From positions 2,181,020 to 2,245,019 of the forward strand of contig OY741271.1 of NCBI GenBank assembly GCA_963514095.1: a DNA stretch of 64,000 nucleotides, written 5' to 3'. This document shows, one piece after another, positions 11,561 to 21,284 of the stretch. The translations under genes and the position numbers were made by a program. The notes beneath the pieces are model-generated. The model was not told the DNA's origin. It did not search any database and saw only the letters and a program-made list of their open reading frames with translations. The DNA is from Eutrigla gurnardus. Lineage: Eukaryota > Chordata > Actinopteri > Perciformes > Triglidae. How positions within the stretch are numbered: position 1 is the first letter of the stretch; every line of letters begins with the position of its first letter.

Positions 11561-11858
11561 CATATAGCCTATCGCTTGAGTCACGTTGACTCTGCTGTCA
11601 GACTCGACGGCATTCGGCTACAGTCTCTTGAGCCCGCCCCCTCAGACACCTGCAGCTCTCGTCGGCGTGATAAGTCAAGTCAAGCCAAGACCATCCTGAA
11701 CAAGCCTAATGATAAGCGTCTGGTAGATTGTGGTGATGTGTCCGTGATGTTAAAAGATAGCCTAATGATCCTAGACCTGGAAAGACTCTGACACTAGCAG
11801 GATTCTCCGTTGTTATGGCGTATACAGAGATGTAATCTGTGAAGTCTAACCATCCCGT

Positions 11859-12122
11859 GGGGGGGTTTAGCTCAGGAGATAGAGCGTTCGGCTGGCAACC
11901 GCAAGATTGCTGGTTCGATCCTCGGCTCCTCCTAACTGAGTGCCTGGTGTCCCTGAGCAAGACACCTCACCCCAATTGCTCCTGACGAGCTGGCTGTCGC
12001 CCTGCGTGGTTGACTCCGCCGTCAGTGTGTGAATGTGTGAGTGAATGGGTGAGTGACAGTCATTCCTGTAAAGCGCTTTGGAGAAAAGCGCTATATAAAT
12101 GAGGCCATTTACCATTTTATTT
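11859..12122 (+). mobile_element. tRNA-derived SINE
   Basis: The head has an A-box-like TTTAGCTCAGGAGATAGAGC and a B box GGTTCGATCC. The 3' part ends in a structured tail (aaagcgctttggagaaaagcgct) and a short A/T-rich terminus. Perfect 10-bp target duplications ACCATCCCGT lie at 11849-11858 and 12123-12132. It is inserted in the gag-like region of the inner element. Confidence 0.88.
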
Positions 12123-12132
12123 ACCATCCCGT

Positions 12133-12545
12133 CCAGCCGAACTGGATCTTTCCATCATTGCTGATCTTGCCATGTCATACGGGGGAACTCTGTTCTATGA
12201 ATACCACAAATCATTCTCTGCCAGGGCTGCCATGTTCATTCAGAGGTTAACCAAAGACTGGACTGGTCTGTGGTCGACCTGGCTCTAATCAGCAGGCACT
12301 GCACTGGCCGCTAAGCTCTTTCTTGCACCATTCGCAGTTCTTTCTCACACCATGCAAGCTGTGTCCCAAACCCGTGGCTATCCGCCGGCAGGCCCAAAAG
12401 CCGATGAGGATAAGGTGACATCTTTTTGGACTCCAATGTTCCACAAATCCATAAAAACGTATGCAATTTGTCAACTGTAACTATATTCATGCTTGCAGCT
12501 ATTGCGGGGACGGGCATCCAAAATCAGTGAGTCCCAGACGAACCC
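12133..12545 (+). pseudogene. gag-like ORF1 fragment of the inner element with zinc-finger-like motif
   Basis: Plus-strand frames read DLAMSYGGTLFYEYHKSFSA, then RLTKDW, and after frame changes a Cys-His cluster HACSYCGDGHPKS. This combination resembles the gag-like protein of DIRS-group elements (family knowledge, from memory). Frame changes and stops (for example after STWL) show it is dead. The SINE lies just upstream in the same ORF. Confidence 0.5.
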
Positions 12546-12664
12546 GCCTCGTGAGGAAGGAAAAGAGATAATAAAACATCCGTTAAATAATTGTAAGCTG
12601 CAAAAAAAAAAATGAAGCAGCTGTTACTTTATCAACAAAGGGTGCTCCCCATACCATTAATTAA

Positions 12665-13956
12665 CAGATTTATAAGACGCCTTACTTGGGCATCCTTGCT
12701 GGGGATCTTCATTATCTAGCAGCTCACATTCCAGGCCGCATATGCTTTTTGGTTCACTGTTTTGAGTCCCGCAAATGCAGCCGTCCTCCATCAAAGGCCT
12801 CCTCGCAGGTGTCCATTTCCACCTGCCCTGCTCGGATCCATCCGCCAACAGCTTGCTAGAGAATCCATCCATTAAGCTCCTGCTAAACGGCTTCAAGAGA
12901 GGAACCCAAGGCAAGAAATTCGTCTCCCTTTCACCCCACTCCACCTTTTCACAAATGAATCACCCACCATGGAACGGGTGCTTTGGTTCATAGGCTCACT
13001 GTTAGGAACAGCCTTATGGGTTTTAATAGAGATACTCGGATCAGATATCAGCTCCGATATCGACTAATTAGCTGGATATCGGATGAATGAGGCCGATCCA
13101 GCATTCCAATCCAGTCATTTCTTTTTTATTAACATCCTACACAGCTATACAGTGACAGCGATCTAGTCGCTTCAATTCTGTTTGCTATGCTGGTTATGTC
13201 ATCACGCAGAGTACGCTGGCAGCCAGTGATGAGTACACAGAGCAACACGGAGCAAGCGCCGGTTCATTAAGTCTTCGTCCGTCGGGTTTCAGGCAGCTAC
13301 TACATTTCATATTACATTTTAAAATATCTGTTTACAGTGCACTTTACATGGTACAAGTGTTATTTCTTTCTTTTTGCTGCTAATGTACACTTTATTCGTT
13401 AATAAATAATATTAAGTACATTTATATCTGTGGCAATGCCACATGATCGAAACTGGATTGGTGCATCTCTAGTCTCTAAGGTGTGGAGAATTCACCACAC
13501 GCTCACGATCTTCAACCCCTCCCAAGACCTCACCATAGGCCATGTAACTCTCCACAGTCATTACCTTTGTGTTCCTGAAACATTCCAAAACTGATAGAGA
13601 CAGAAGCGGAATATCTGTTCCTATTTCCCAAACTAACTCTGATTTTTGTCCATTGTCTTCCATGGCCCGCTATCTGGGAGCCGTGCTCCAGCCAGCCCAC
13701 AGGAGCCGCTGTTCATCACGGAGGGAGGAGAACCCCTGTCACGAGCCTGGTTCACCTCTTGCCTCCGCCTCCTCTGCAAATTCTGCGGCCTCCCTCCAGA
13801 ACGCTGCAAGGCTCATTCGTTCCGCTTTGGAGCAGCAACCACAGCAGCAATGTGCCCAACCTAAAAGCCATGGGCAGATGGTCCTCACCTGCTTATGAAC
13901 GTTATCTGCGCCATCCTAGATGCTCAAGCCATGAGCCGAATATTGGAAGTCCATAA
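12665..13956 (+). pseudogene. Tyrosine recombinase of the inner retroelement (broken)
   Basis: The core-binding part is at about 12775-12945 (SSIKGLLAGVHFHL, then LLLNGFKRGTQ). The catalytic part after the nested element has HSKTDRDRSGISVPI (about 13575-13620), PLFITEGGEPLSRAWF (13700-13755), the His-x-x-Arg box in AHSFRFGAATTAA (about 13810-13850), then AMGRWSSPAYERYLRHP with the candidate nucleophile Tyr (about 13865-13915). This enzyme class integrates circular DNA by site-specific recombination. Several frame changes and the insertion at 13027-13471 inactivate it. The motif order fits DIRS/Ngaro recombinases rather than phage integrases. Confidence 0.8.
13027..13471. mobile_element. Small non-autonomous hAT-like element
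   Basis: Begins TAGAGATACTCGGATC and ends GATTGGTGCATCTCTA (imperfect inverted ends). Subterminal GATATC-rich repeats can fold on themselves. The flanking 8-mers (ggttttaa and gtctctaa) match at only 5 of 8 positions. It splits the recombinase pseudogene. Confidence 0.55.
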
Positions 13957-14111
13957 GTATAATCAAAATATTATTATTCACCAAGCTGAGGGGTAACTGA
14001 TCGACATTTATTTTTAACTCAGCCTCCTGACATCTCTTGTAGCAAGAGGGTCAGGGAATTGCCGGTGTGGTCGTTTTGGGGGCCTTTTCTTTGCTGCTGC
14101 GCTCCCGGCCT
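13957..14111 (+). other. Possible B1 segment of the inner element
   Basis: Follows the recombinase stop. A short stretch (ttttctttgctgctgcgctccc, about 14085-14106) is repeated with few changes at about 14681-14702 after repeat A2, which would fit a B1/B2 pair. The similarity is too short to be sure. Confidence 0.3.
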
Positions 14112-14384
14112 GGCTGTGCCTGCTGCCACGGACTACTACTTGATACATGCTTCTGTTAATGCCACCACTACTGTTAATGCTACTACTACTATACTACCAA
14201 ATGCAGTTGGAACCCAAGGGCCTGGGCTGCACGAGATTTCTGCCTAAAAGCCTATTAAGGCAGTTTTTTCTCGCCACTGTCGCTGTAAAGCTTGCCCCTG
14301 GGTGATGTTGGGACTTTGAAATTGTGGTGACTCTTGAAATTTTGAGCGTATTCTAGTCCTGCTAAATATTAAGTGTCCGGAGAT
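14112..14384 (+). repeat. Dispersed repeat (retroposon 3'-end-like), copy 1
   Basis: About 270 bp closely matching 25312-25598 (GGCTGTGCCTGCTGCC..., ...TGCACGAGATTTCTGCC..., ...GTGTCC-GGAGAT). It stops abruptly at the start of repeat A2. The family resembles the 3' ends of teleost non-LTR retroposons; no coding frame. Confidence 0.7.
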
Positions 14385-14590
14385 AAATCAAGCGTAGCGT
14401 TAGTACTGGCAGGCCACGACGTCAAGCTCTAAATCAGCAGCAACAGCGTAGCTGTCAAAACCGAGGAGATCAGCTGACGGCTCAGCTGACTCCCCTTGCT
14501 CGCTTCCTATTGGGAAATTGCATTCAGAGCGCGCTATTTAAACTGCTCTAGCCTGACCTCCCTCGTTGCTTCCTCTGCCGGCGTTTTCAA
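14385..14590 (+). repeat. Direct repeat A2 of the tyrosine-recombinase element
   Basis: 206 bp, about 99% identical to 9048-9253, in the same orientation. It is followed by a unique 250-bp segment with poly(A) signals rather than by host sequence. Confidence 0.85.
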
Positions 14591-14724
14591 CCCACCTCCA
14601 CCCCAGCTCCTCCCGTCATCCGTTATGTACCTTACCATTGTTCTTGTTGGTTGCTCTGCTCTGTCTGGGGGGTTTTCTTTGCTGCTACGCTCCCTGCTTA
14701 TGCCGTTCATGATGGCTCATGAAG

Positions 14725-14774
14725 GGCAGGAAGGTGCTCTTCCTGCCTCAGGCTTTCCACGCAAGCGCGTGGAA
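14725..14774 (+). other. Two adjacent perfect hairpins
   Basis: A 9-bp stem (ggcaggaag/cttcctgcc, 5-base loop) at 14725-14747 and an 8-bp stem (ttccacgc/gcgtggaa, 4-base loop) at 14755-14774. They lie in the 3' segment of the inner element, about 50 bp before its poly(A) signals, and may be RNA structures of the element's transcript. Confidence 0.6.
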
Positions 14775-14911
14775 GAGCAGGGAGTCCCAGAACAGTACCA
14801 TACCGCCAAATGAAACTTGTGCAAATAAATAAAGATTCTTTTTGACAAAGTGGTCCTGACTGAACTAAAGAATTACACAGTCTAGGGGAGAAAGGAAAGA
14901 CAAAAAATGTT

Positions 14912-14929
14912 ATTCTGGACGAGCCCCCA
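14912..14929 (-). other. Primer-binding site of the LTR element (tRNA-Pro type)
   Basis: On the minus strand, three bases after the end of the 5' LTR, the sequence reads TGGGGGCTCGTCCAGAAT. Apart from two mismatches near its end it matches the complement of the tRNA-Pro 3' end used by many retroelements (from memory). Its position fixes 14933-15206 as the 5' LTR. Confidence 0.8.
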
Positions 14930-14932
14930 ATA

Positions 14933-15206
14933 TGTTACGACCCCGGCTCGAGGGAAGCAACATGTACTACTCAAACAAAGGTTAGATGTAAGAAAACTAA
15001 GTTTATTGTAACAAATGTAAGAAAGAGGAAACAAAAATGGTGGCTGGAGACAATGCTACTGGTCCTGGCTGCAGGGAGAGAGTGTGGGTGGGGCCACACA
15101 GGGCTTTTAAGTCCAGCAGCAGGTGCCAGGTAACGAGCCGAGGAGGAGGAGAGGAGGAACCCCAGGTACACTGGAAAACAGGTCAAAACAGGTCTTGGAC
15201 ATAACA
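14933..15206 (-). repeat. 5' LTR of the Gmr1-like element
   Basis: 274 bp, about 97% identical to 3441-3714, TGTTA...TAACA ends. GACAC follows at 15207-15211 and precedes the other LTR at 3436-3440. Confidence 0.9.
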
Positions 15207-15355
15207 GACACTAACAGGACTAACAATAACAGGACTAACACTAACAGGACTAACACTAACAGGACTGACACTAACAGGATTAACACTAACAGGACTAACA
15301 CTAATAGGACTGACACTAACAGGACTAACACTAACAGCACTAATAGGACTAACAT
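15207..15355. repeat. Minisatellite, right part (continues 2310-3440)
   Basis: About 150 bp of the same 9- and 15-bp units (aggactaacactaac). It starts with the GACAC target duplication. The two parts were one array before the retrotransposon inserted. Confidence 0.88.
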
Positions 15356-16149
15356 GACTGAAATATTTGGTCCATCCATCTGAGGACGATCCACCAAGGC
15401 TGTGTAATTTCATGGCAGTAACCTTGGAACTGGGGTTTTTTCATTCTTCTTGGTTTAGGGGGATTGAGGGGACAGTGAGTCACCAAATTAGGGAAGCATT
15501 TTCATTTGACCTTGTGAGCACACCCATGAGCAATTGTGTGAGTCACTTTGATGAAGCATGCTTTCAACGTTGGCCGGGAGTTGGAGCCTATATGTTAAAG
15601 TGACAGATGGGTGTTAAAGCAGTCCACCTGGAAGTTTGCCTGCAATGCAGCATGAAAGCAATCAAAATGACTTTCCCATGCAACTAAACTGCATCTCAAT
15701 TGTGTTTTTCAAGAGAACCCTACTTTCTCCCGGATTGCTGTTGCATTTTTGTGATTAACTTGATTTACTTGAAAAAAACAAACAAACAAAAACATCTAAA
15801 CTACCTATTCAATCCAAGAGACCAAAGACCAAGTGTCAGCTTAACATAAGAGTCATTGCTACAATTCAAAATTCATGATGCCGCTTCGCTGTAAGAGACA
15901 TTTCCAGAACAGCATGCTGATGGCAGACACAGATTTCCACAGGATGTAAGTCCCACAAAATCATAATGAGCTTGTGTCTCTTGTGTGTCAAGTCTTTAAA
16001 CAATGACTGACGCTCAGAAGAAGAACTTCAGGTCCAGATATCCGCTGGCTACCAGGAAATATTGGTCGTTGTCCCCAGAGGCTAAATCACCATCAGGCGG
16101 ATAGTCAATGTCTTCTGAGTGTAGCTTTACATTATTTGTATGCATGTAT
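15356..16149. other. Apparently unique intergenic sequence
   Basis: I see no convincing gene, RNA or repeat. Short frames occur by chance only. Confidence 0.5.
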
Positions 16150-16345
16150 TTATTATTTCATTTTGTAAACCTCCACAGTCCAAATATGGTAATTTCCTTC
16201 ACTGGTTATTAAAATTCCAAGATGGCTATGGACAAAATACTGATCTCGAGGCTTCAAAACTGCAGTCCATAAACCGATGGGTGATGTCACCATGACGACG
16301 TCCCCTTCCTCTAGGCGGCCCAGCTGGGGAGGCTCAGGACTCGTC
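16150..16345 (-). repeat. Dispersed repeat R4, copy 1 (partial)
   Basis: On the minus strand it reads a CATGGTGACATCACCCAT block and a CATCTTGGAATTTT-type block, collinear with 27446-27570. It is the head part of a roughly 490-bp family with four other copies in this window. No coding capacity. Confidence 0.55.
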
Positions 16346-17236
16346 ACCACTATCAGTATCAGAAATTATGGTGCTGGACTGTAGACACACGTTGATTGAA
16401 ACTGTTTTTTTTTTTCATTCTTTACAGTTGTAGAATGTGGGAATGACTTTTGGCATGTAACAATGATAAATGATCATTTAAAATGTTTTGAAAGAACTGT
16501 TACTCATTTCCATATAACTTAGGTTTTTGTGAAAGCCATCAGGAGCAGTCTCCACCTGAACAGCTCTTGCTGTTTCAGAAAGAACTCATTCAACACTTTT
16601 CAATATGATACCTGGTTATAAACACTCACCTTAGTCTCAAATAATTTTTTTTGCATTTTAACAATTTTAAATAAACTATTAAAACACTACAAATTAGATA
16701 AAGTCAATAAAACAACCCTTTAAGATCACCCCGGTCATTTTGTTAATCTATTTAATCACAAATTGTTTTTTTCAGTTCATAAATAAATTATACACATTAT
16801 TGATTGAATGTATTCCTAATGATGAAGGTGACATGATGTACTGAGCATTCTATGCTGTCACTAGGCTTGCATCTGATTTGTAGTTGGATTTGAATGTCAA
16901 TATGAAGCTTGTGTTGATACTGTTTATTTCACTGATTATTTTACCTAGAAAACAACTCACCAAATACAGCAGACCTGACCACAGTCAGCCGGTGCAGGTC
17001 ACTGGCCGCCAGGCAGGTTCAATATTTATGGGTGGCTGCAGCATTTTACTGCCTCAGCTTGACAAAAGTTATCAGCATCTCAGGCACTCTGCCTGCCAAT
17101 CCAGCAACTCCACACATCACATCAGCTGCCATCACAGTCAGCCCTGCAGGTCGTCACGGTGATGAGCTGCCAGGATGTCACTGAGAGAAGGCCAATGGGC
17201 TTCCCTTGCTAAGGAGACATCACTCTGGAACCACAT
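16346..17236. other. AT-rich sequence, nothing recognised
   Basis: AT-rich with short A/T runs and no supported feature until the GGAT array. Confidence 0.5.
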
Positions 17237-17747
17237 GGATGGATGGAGGATGGATGGATGGATGGATGGATGGATGGATGGATGGATGGATGAATTATGG
17301 ATGGATGAACAATGGATGAATGGATAGATGGATTGATGCATGGATTGATGGATGGATGCATGGATGAACGGATTGATGGATGGATGGATGAATTATGGAC
17401 GGATGAACAATGGATGAATGGATAGATGGATGCATGCATGGATGGATGGATGGATGGATGGATGAATTGTGGATGGATGAGCGATGGATGAATGGATAGA
17501 TGGAGGGATATATAGATGCATGGATAGATGGATGGATGTACGATGGATGAATGGATGAACGATGGATGGATGGATGGACGTACGATGGATGGATGGATGA
17601 TAGATGAATGATGGATGGATGATGGATAGATGATGGATGGATGATGGATGGATGATGGATCTATGGATGGATGGAATTATTGATGGATGGATGGATGATG
17701 GATAGCTGAGCTGATGGGTGGATGGATGGATGGATGATGGATGGATT
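17237..17747. repeat. (GGAT)n array, left of LINE
   Basis: About 510 bp of GGAT/GATG units with interspersed variants (gatgaattatggatgg, gaacaatggatg). The same variants recur in 21285-21806, suggesting one array before the LINE insertion or a shared expansion history. The minus-strand frames made of His-Pro-Ser-Ile repeats are artefacts. Confidence 0.88.
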
Positions 17748-18227
17748 GAGAAAGGAAGAAGGCTGCTTTGTATCTTGTTGGTAAGTCAGAAACTAATTGT
17801 AGATTTGGGGTTAGGCATTCTGTGAGTACAGCTAGTTGTAACATTTAGTCTTGTCTCGATAGCTTGTTGTTTACATTGTTGTGAAGCTGATCTTAGAGAG
17901 TGGGCAATCACCTAGTTTCAGCCAGCTGAGCTGTGGTGAATAGAATTGATTGGAGGGAGGGGTCTCAGTCTGCGCATGAGGTAAACCGAGCACTTAAGAG
18001 CTTGTCACAACAGCGTCAGCTGCAGCGTCAGGACAGCCGAACGAAGACAAGGGAGTCAATCTGCGGGAGTCCATTGAGGAAGGCAAAACATCTCAACCCC
18101 CCCATCGCAGCCATGTGTCCTATTCCAGTCAGGACATCAAACTGGAGAAGATTTTACCAGAGACCCTTCGCTCGAGGCTGTAACCCATCAAATCTCTGCT
18201 ACCCACCATTCTCCACTGGTACGGAAT

Positions 18228-18860
18228 TTGAAGTACAAGGGGGGCGATGGAACTGCCAGTCTGCAGTCAAGAAGGCGGACACCATTTCAGCATATGCCTC
18301 CCTGCAGACTCTCCACATCCTGGCCCTTACGGAGACCTGGATCACCCCAGAAAACACTGCCACTCCAGCTGCTCTTTCAACTGCCTACTCGTTTTCACAC
18401 TCCCCAAGATGAACAGGGCAAGGACGAGGAACTGGGCTCCTCATCTCACCCAGGTGGTCCTACCAGGTCCTTCCTCTGGACCACCTACCCCGATCTGCAC
18501 TTGAATTCCACGCCGTCTCTGTCACCCTTCCTTTCAAGCTCAACATCATAGTGATCTATCTCCCACCCGGTGCGCTCGGTGACTTTTTAGATGAGATGGA
18601 TGCCCTCCTGAGCTGCTCCCCTGATGATGGCACACCACTCGTCGTCCTCGGTGACTTCAACATCCACCCAGGAAAGCTGCACTCATCTGAATTCATTGAC
18701 TTCTTCTTCACATTTGACCTCACACTCTCCCCCTCTCCACCCACTCACCGGGCCGGGAACCAACTTGACCTTGTCTTCACAAGATCCTGTGGCATCTCTG
18801 CACTGTTACGCTGCTCACCGTGTCCGACCACCACTTTGTGACTTTCTCCCTCCCCATGAA
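18228..18860 (+). pseudogene. Endonuclease domain of the L2 element (frameshifted)
   Basis: AP-endonuclease-like motifs are in order: ILALTETWITPENT (about 18310-18350, catalytic Glu), VIYLPPG (18550-18570), LVVLGDFNIHPG (about 18635-18675), GNQLDLVFTR (about 18755-18785), and the SDHHFVTF box at 18823-18846. Frame changes occur between about 18410 and 18550 and near 18815. The domain nicks target DNA to prime reverse transcription. Confidence 0.85.
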
Positions 18861-21005
18861 GCCCACCACATCCCTCCCCTCTACGCCTCGAACTGTCACC
18901 AGCCGCCGCAACCTGAAATCCCTCACTCCTTCTGCTGTCTCCTCAACTGTTCTTTCCTCACTTCCATCCACAGAACAATTCTCCTTAATGCCTACTGAGG
19001 AAGCCTCCTCCATCCTGATGTCCTCACTCTCCTTTTCTTTGGACACTCTCTGTCCCCCCATCTCACGACCTGCGCGATCATCTCCCTCCCCTCCCTGGCT
19101 GTCCGAACCTCTGCGAACCAACAAATCATTGTTGCAAGCGGCTGAGAGACAATGGAAGAAATTGGGCCAGCACGAGGACCTTGCTCACTACCACCACCTC
19201 CTCTCTGACTTCACCTCAACTGTTTCGGCAGCTAAAACTGCCTTCTACCTGGCAAAGATCAACTCTTCCGCCTCCAACCCCAGGAAACTCTTCTCCATGT
19301 TCTCCTCCCTCCTCACCCCTCCTACCCCTCCCCCTCCTTCCTCCCTTACTGCTGACTTTGCAACTTACTTTACCAAGAAAGTAAATGACATCAGCTCCTC
19401 ATTCACACCTGTACCCTCCCAGAAAACATCTCCACTAACTCTCAACTCGAGATGGCCTTACCAGCTTTAGCCCCCTCACCTCTGAAGACGTTCACGCACT
19501 TGTTACATCTAACCGTGCCACCACTTGCTCCCTTGACCCAATTCCCTCCTCTCTTCTCCAAGACATCTCACACGACATCTTGCCATTCCTCACCACCCTG
19601 ATCAACTCCTCCCTCACGTCAGGTGTCATTCCAGCGGCTTTTAAGACAGCTACAGTGAAGCCCCTCCTTAAAAACCCCACCCTAGACGCTGCTGACATCC
19701 AAAGCTACAGACCTGTATCTCTTCTTTCATTCCTCTCTAAAACCTTGGAACGTGCCACCTACAACCAACTGTCATCCTATCTCTCGCAGAACAACCTCCT
19801 TGACCCTAATCAATCAGGATTCAGGACTGCTCACTCCACCGAGACGGCCCTCCTCACAGTGACCGAGTCCCTGTGACACGCCAGAGCCTCATGCCATTCC
19901 TCCGTTCTCATTCTCCTCGACCTATCTGCTGCATTCAACACAGTCAACCACCGAATCCTCCTCTCCACCCTGGCTGAACTTGGCATAACTCACTCTGCTC
20001 TCACCTGGTTCACATCACCTGACAAATCGCACCTTTCAGGTCACATGGAATGGCTCTATGTCCAAACCCTGTTCTCTAGACATGGGTGTCCCTCAAGGCT
20101 TAGTATTAGGGCCGCTTCTGTTCTCACTCTACACCAGATCACTAGGTTCTGTAATTACATCGCATGGATTCTCCTACCATTCTCCACCAACCTCTGACAC
20201 TCAAATTGCAACTCGCATCTCGGACTGTCTGGCTGACATCTCTGTCTGGACAACTGCACATCAACTGCATCAACTGCACATCACCTCAAGCATCACCGAA
20301 CTCCTCTTCATCCCGGGGAAAGACTGCCCTCGCATGGACCTGTCGGTCACTGTCGAGGGCATCACAGTATTGCCTTCTCAACTGTGAGGAACCTGAGTGT
20401 AATCCTTGATGACCAACTTTCCTGCACCCCCAACATCACTGCTGTGGCCCGATCCTCCAGATTTGCCCTCTACAATATCCGCAGGATTCGGACCTTCCTC
20501 ACAAAGGTTTTAACGCAACTCCTGGTCCAAGCACTGGTCATCTCCCGCCTTGACTACTCTCCTGGCTGGACTCCCGGCCTCTGTGACTAAACCATTGCAG
20601 CGTATCCAGAACGCTGCAGCACGCCTTGTCTTCAATCTACCCAAATTCTCCCATGTGACCCCCTTCCTCCGTGACCTCCACTGGCTTCCTGTTGCAGCAT
20701 GCATCCAATTCAAGACGATGGCACTGGCCTTCAGGGCCATCAATGAAACGGCACCCATCTACCTTTAAACACTGGTCAAACCACACGCCCCGAAGCGAGC
20801 ACTTCGCTCCTCTACTTCAGCTGGCCGGCTGGTACCACCATCTCTGAAATCAAAAAAATGTCGCTTAGCAAAGTCCAGACTCTTCTCTGTTCTGGCGCCT
20901 CAGTGGTGGAACGAACTCCCGACCAATGTCAGGACAGCAGAGTCATTTGCTATCTTCCGAAAAAGGCTCAAGACTCACCTGTTCAGACTTCACCTCGACT
21001 CCACA
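18861..21005 (+). pseudogene. Reverse transcriptase and C-terminal domain of the L2 element (broken, catalytic motif lost)
   Basis: Frames give ATVKPLLKNPTLD, YRPVSLLSFLSKTLER, NQSGFRTAHSTETALL, then a stop at about 19874, NTVNHRILL, GVPQGLVLGPLLFSLY (about 20085-20130) and VSVWTTA-like and LLFIPG segments. Directly after SYH (about 20180), where the YADD catalytic motif of this family is expected, the sequence passes straight to PPTSDTQ, so about 11-12 residues are missing in frame. The C-terminal part (20390-21005) has ASLVFNLPKF-like and WWNELPTNVRTAESF segments. It cannot be catalytically active. Confidence 0.83.
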
Positions 21006-21284
21006 TAGCATGACCCACTAACACCCCCCCCCCCCCCCCGCAAAAAAAAAAACCTTGCCTATAGCACTTCGATCATAGCACTGTTGCTCTGAAGGTATGT
21101 TTTGCCACTTCATCTGCAAAACAGCTACTACTTTACTCATCTAACACTTCTATGTTCTATTTTTAGCTCTTACTTTATCGGCAATAATATGTTGTGGTTT
21201 CTTTGTTTCCTTCGTTTGACAAGTGTACTTATTGTAAGTCGCTTTGGACAAAAGCGTCTGCTAAATGACCTAAATGTAAATGTA

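Larger units (their letters stand above)
9048..14850 (+). mobile_element. Tyrosine-recombinase (DIRS/Ngaro-type) retroelement, internally deleted and nested
   Basis: Two 206-bp direct repeats (9048-9253 and 14385-14590, about 2 differences) flank plus-strand gag-like and tyrosine-recombinase fragments. A further about 250 bp with poly(A) signals (AATAAATAAAG at about 14823-14833) follows the second repeat, consistent with a split-direct-repeat layout (A1 ... A2-B2). There is no target duplication, as expected for recombinase-integrated elements. No reverse transcriptase is visible between gag (ending about 12545) and the recombinase (from about 12665), so this copy looks deleted. A hAT element, a SINE, a small hAT-like element and a dispersed repeat are nested inside it. 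The right edge is approximate. Confidence 0.68.
3441..15206 (-). mobile_element. Gmr1-like Ty3/gypsy LTR retrotransposon, inserted in the minisatellite
   Basis: Two 274-bp direct repeats (3441-3714 and 14933-15206) begin TGTTA and end TAACA. They differ at about 8 sites. The bases immediately outside are GACAC on both sides, a 5-bp target duplication, and the same minisatellite continues on each side. Reading on the minus strand the order is 5' LTR, PBS, gag with zinc knuckle, protease, integrase, reverse transcriptase, RNase H, purine tract, 3' LTR. Integrase ahead of RT is the order described for Gmr1-like gypsy elements, not usual gypsy. Frameshifts and stops break every gene. A tyrosine-recombinase element and other insertions occupy 9048 to about 14850, so the retrotransposon itself is about 6 kb. 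Confidence 0.9.
17748..21284 (+). mobile_element. L2-clade non-LTR retrotransposon (UnaL2-like 3' tail), nearly full length, dead
   Basis: About 3.5 kb. A non-coding 5' part (17748 to about 18220) is followed by an apurinic-type endonuclease, reverse transcriptase and a C-terminal domain in shifting frames. The 3' end carries the conserved stem-loop sequence GTCGCTTTGGACAAAAGCGTCTGC and then TAAATGTAAATGTAA, the tail type recognised by L2-clade enzymes such as eel UnaL2. Both ends abut GGAT repeats. Many frameshifts and stops mark it as inactive. Confidence 0.85.

Noticed and set aside
11859..11940. Functional tRNA gene
   Set aside because: A and B boxes are part of a SINE with target duplications; the acceptor stem does not pair.
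14385..14590. 206-bp repeats as ordinary LTRs of a second LTR element
   Set aside because: They lack TG/CA ends and target duplications, and the enclosed enzyme is a tyrosine recombinase.
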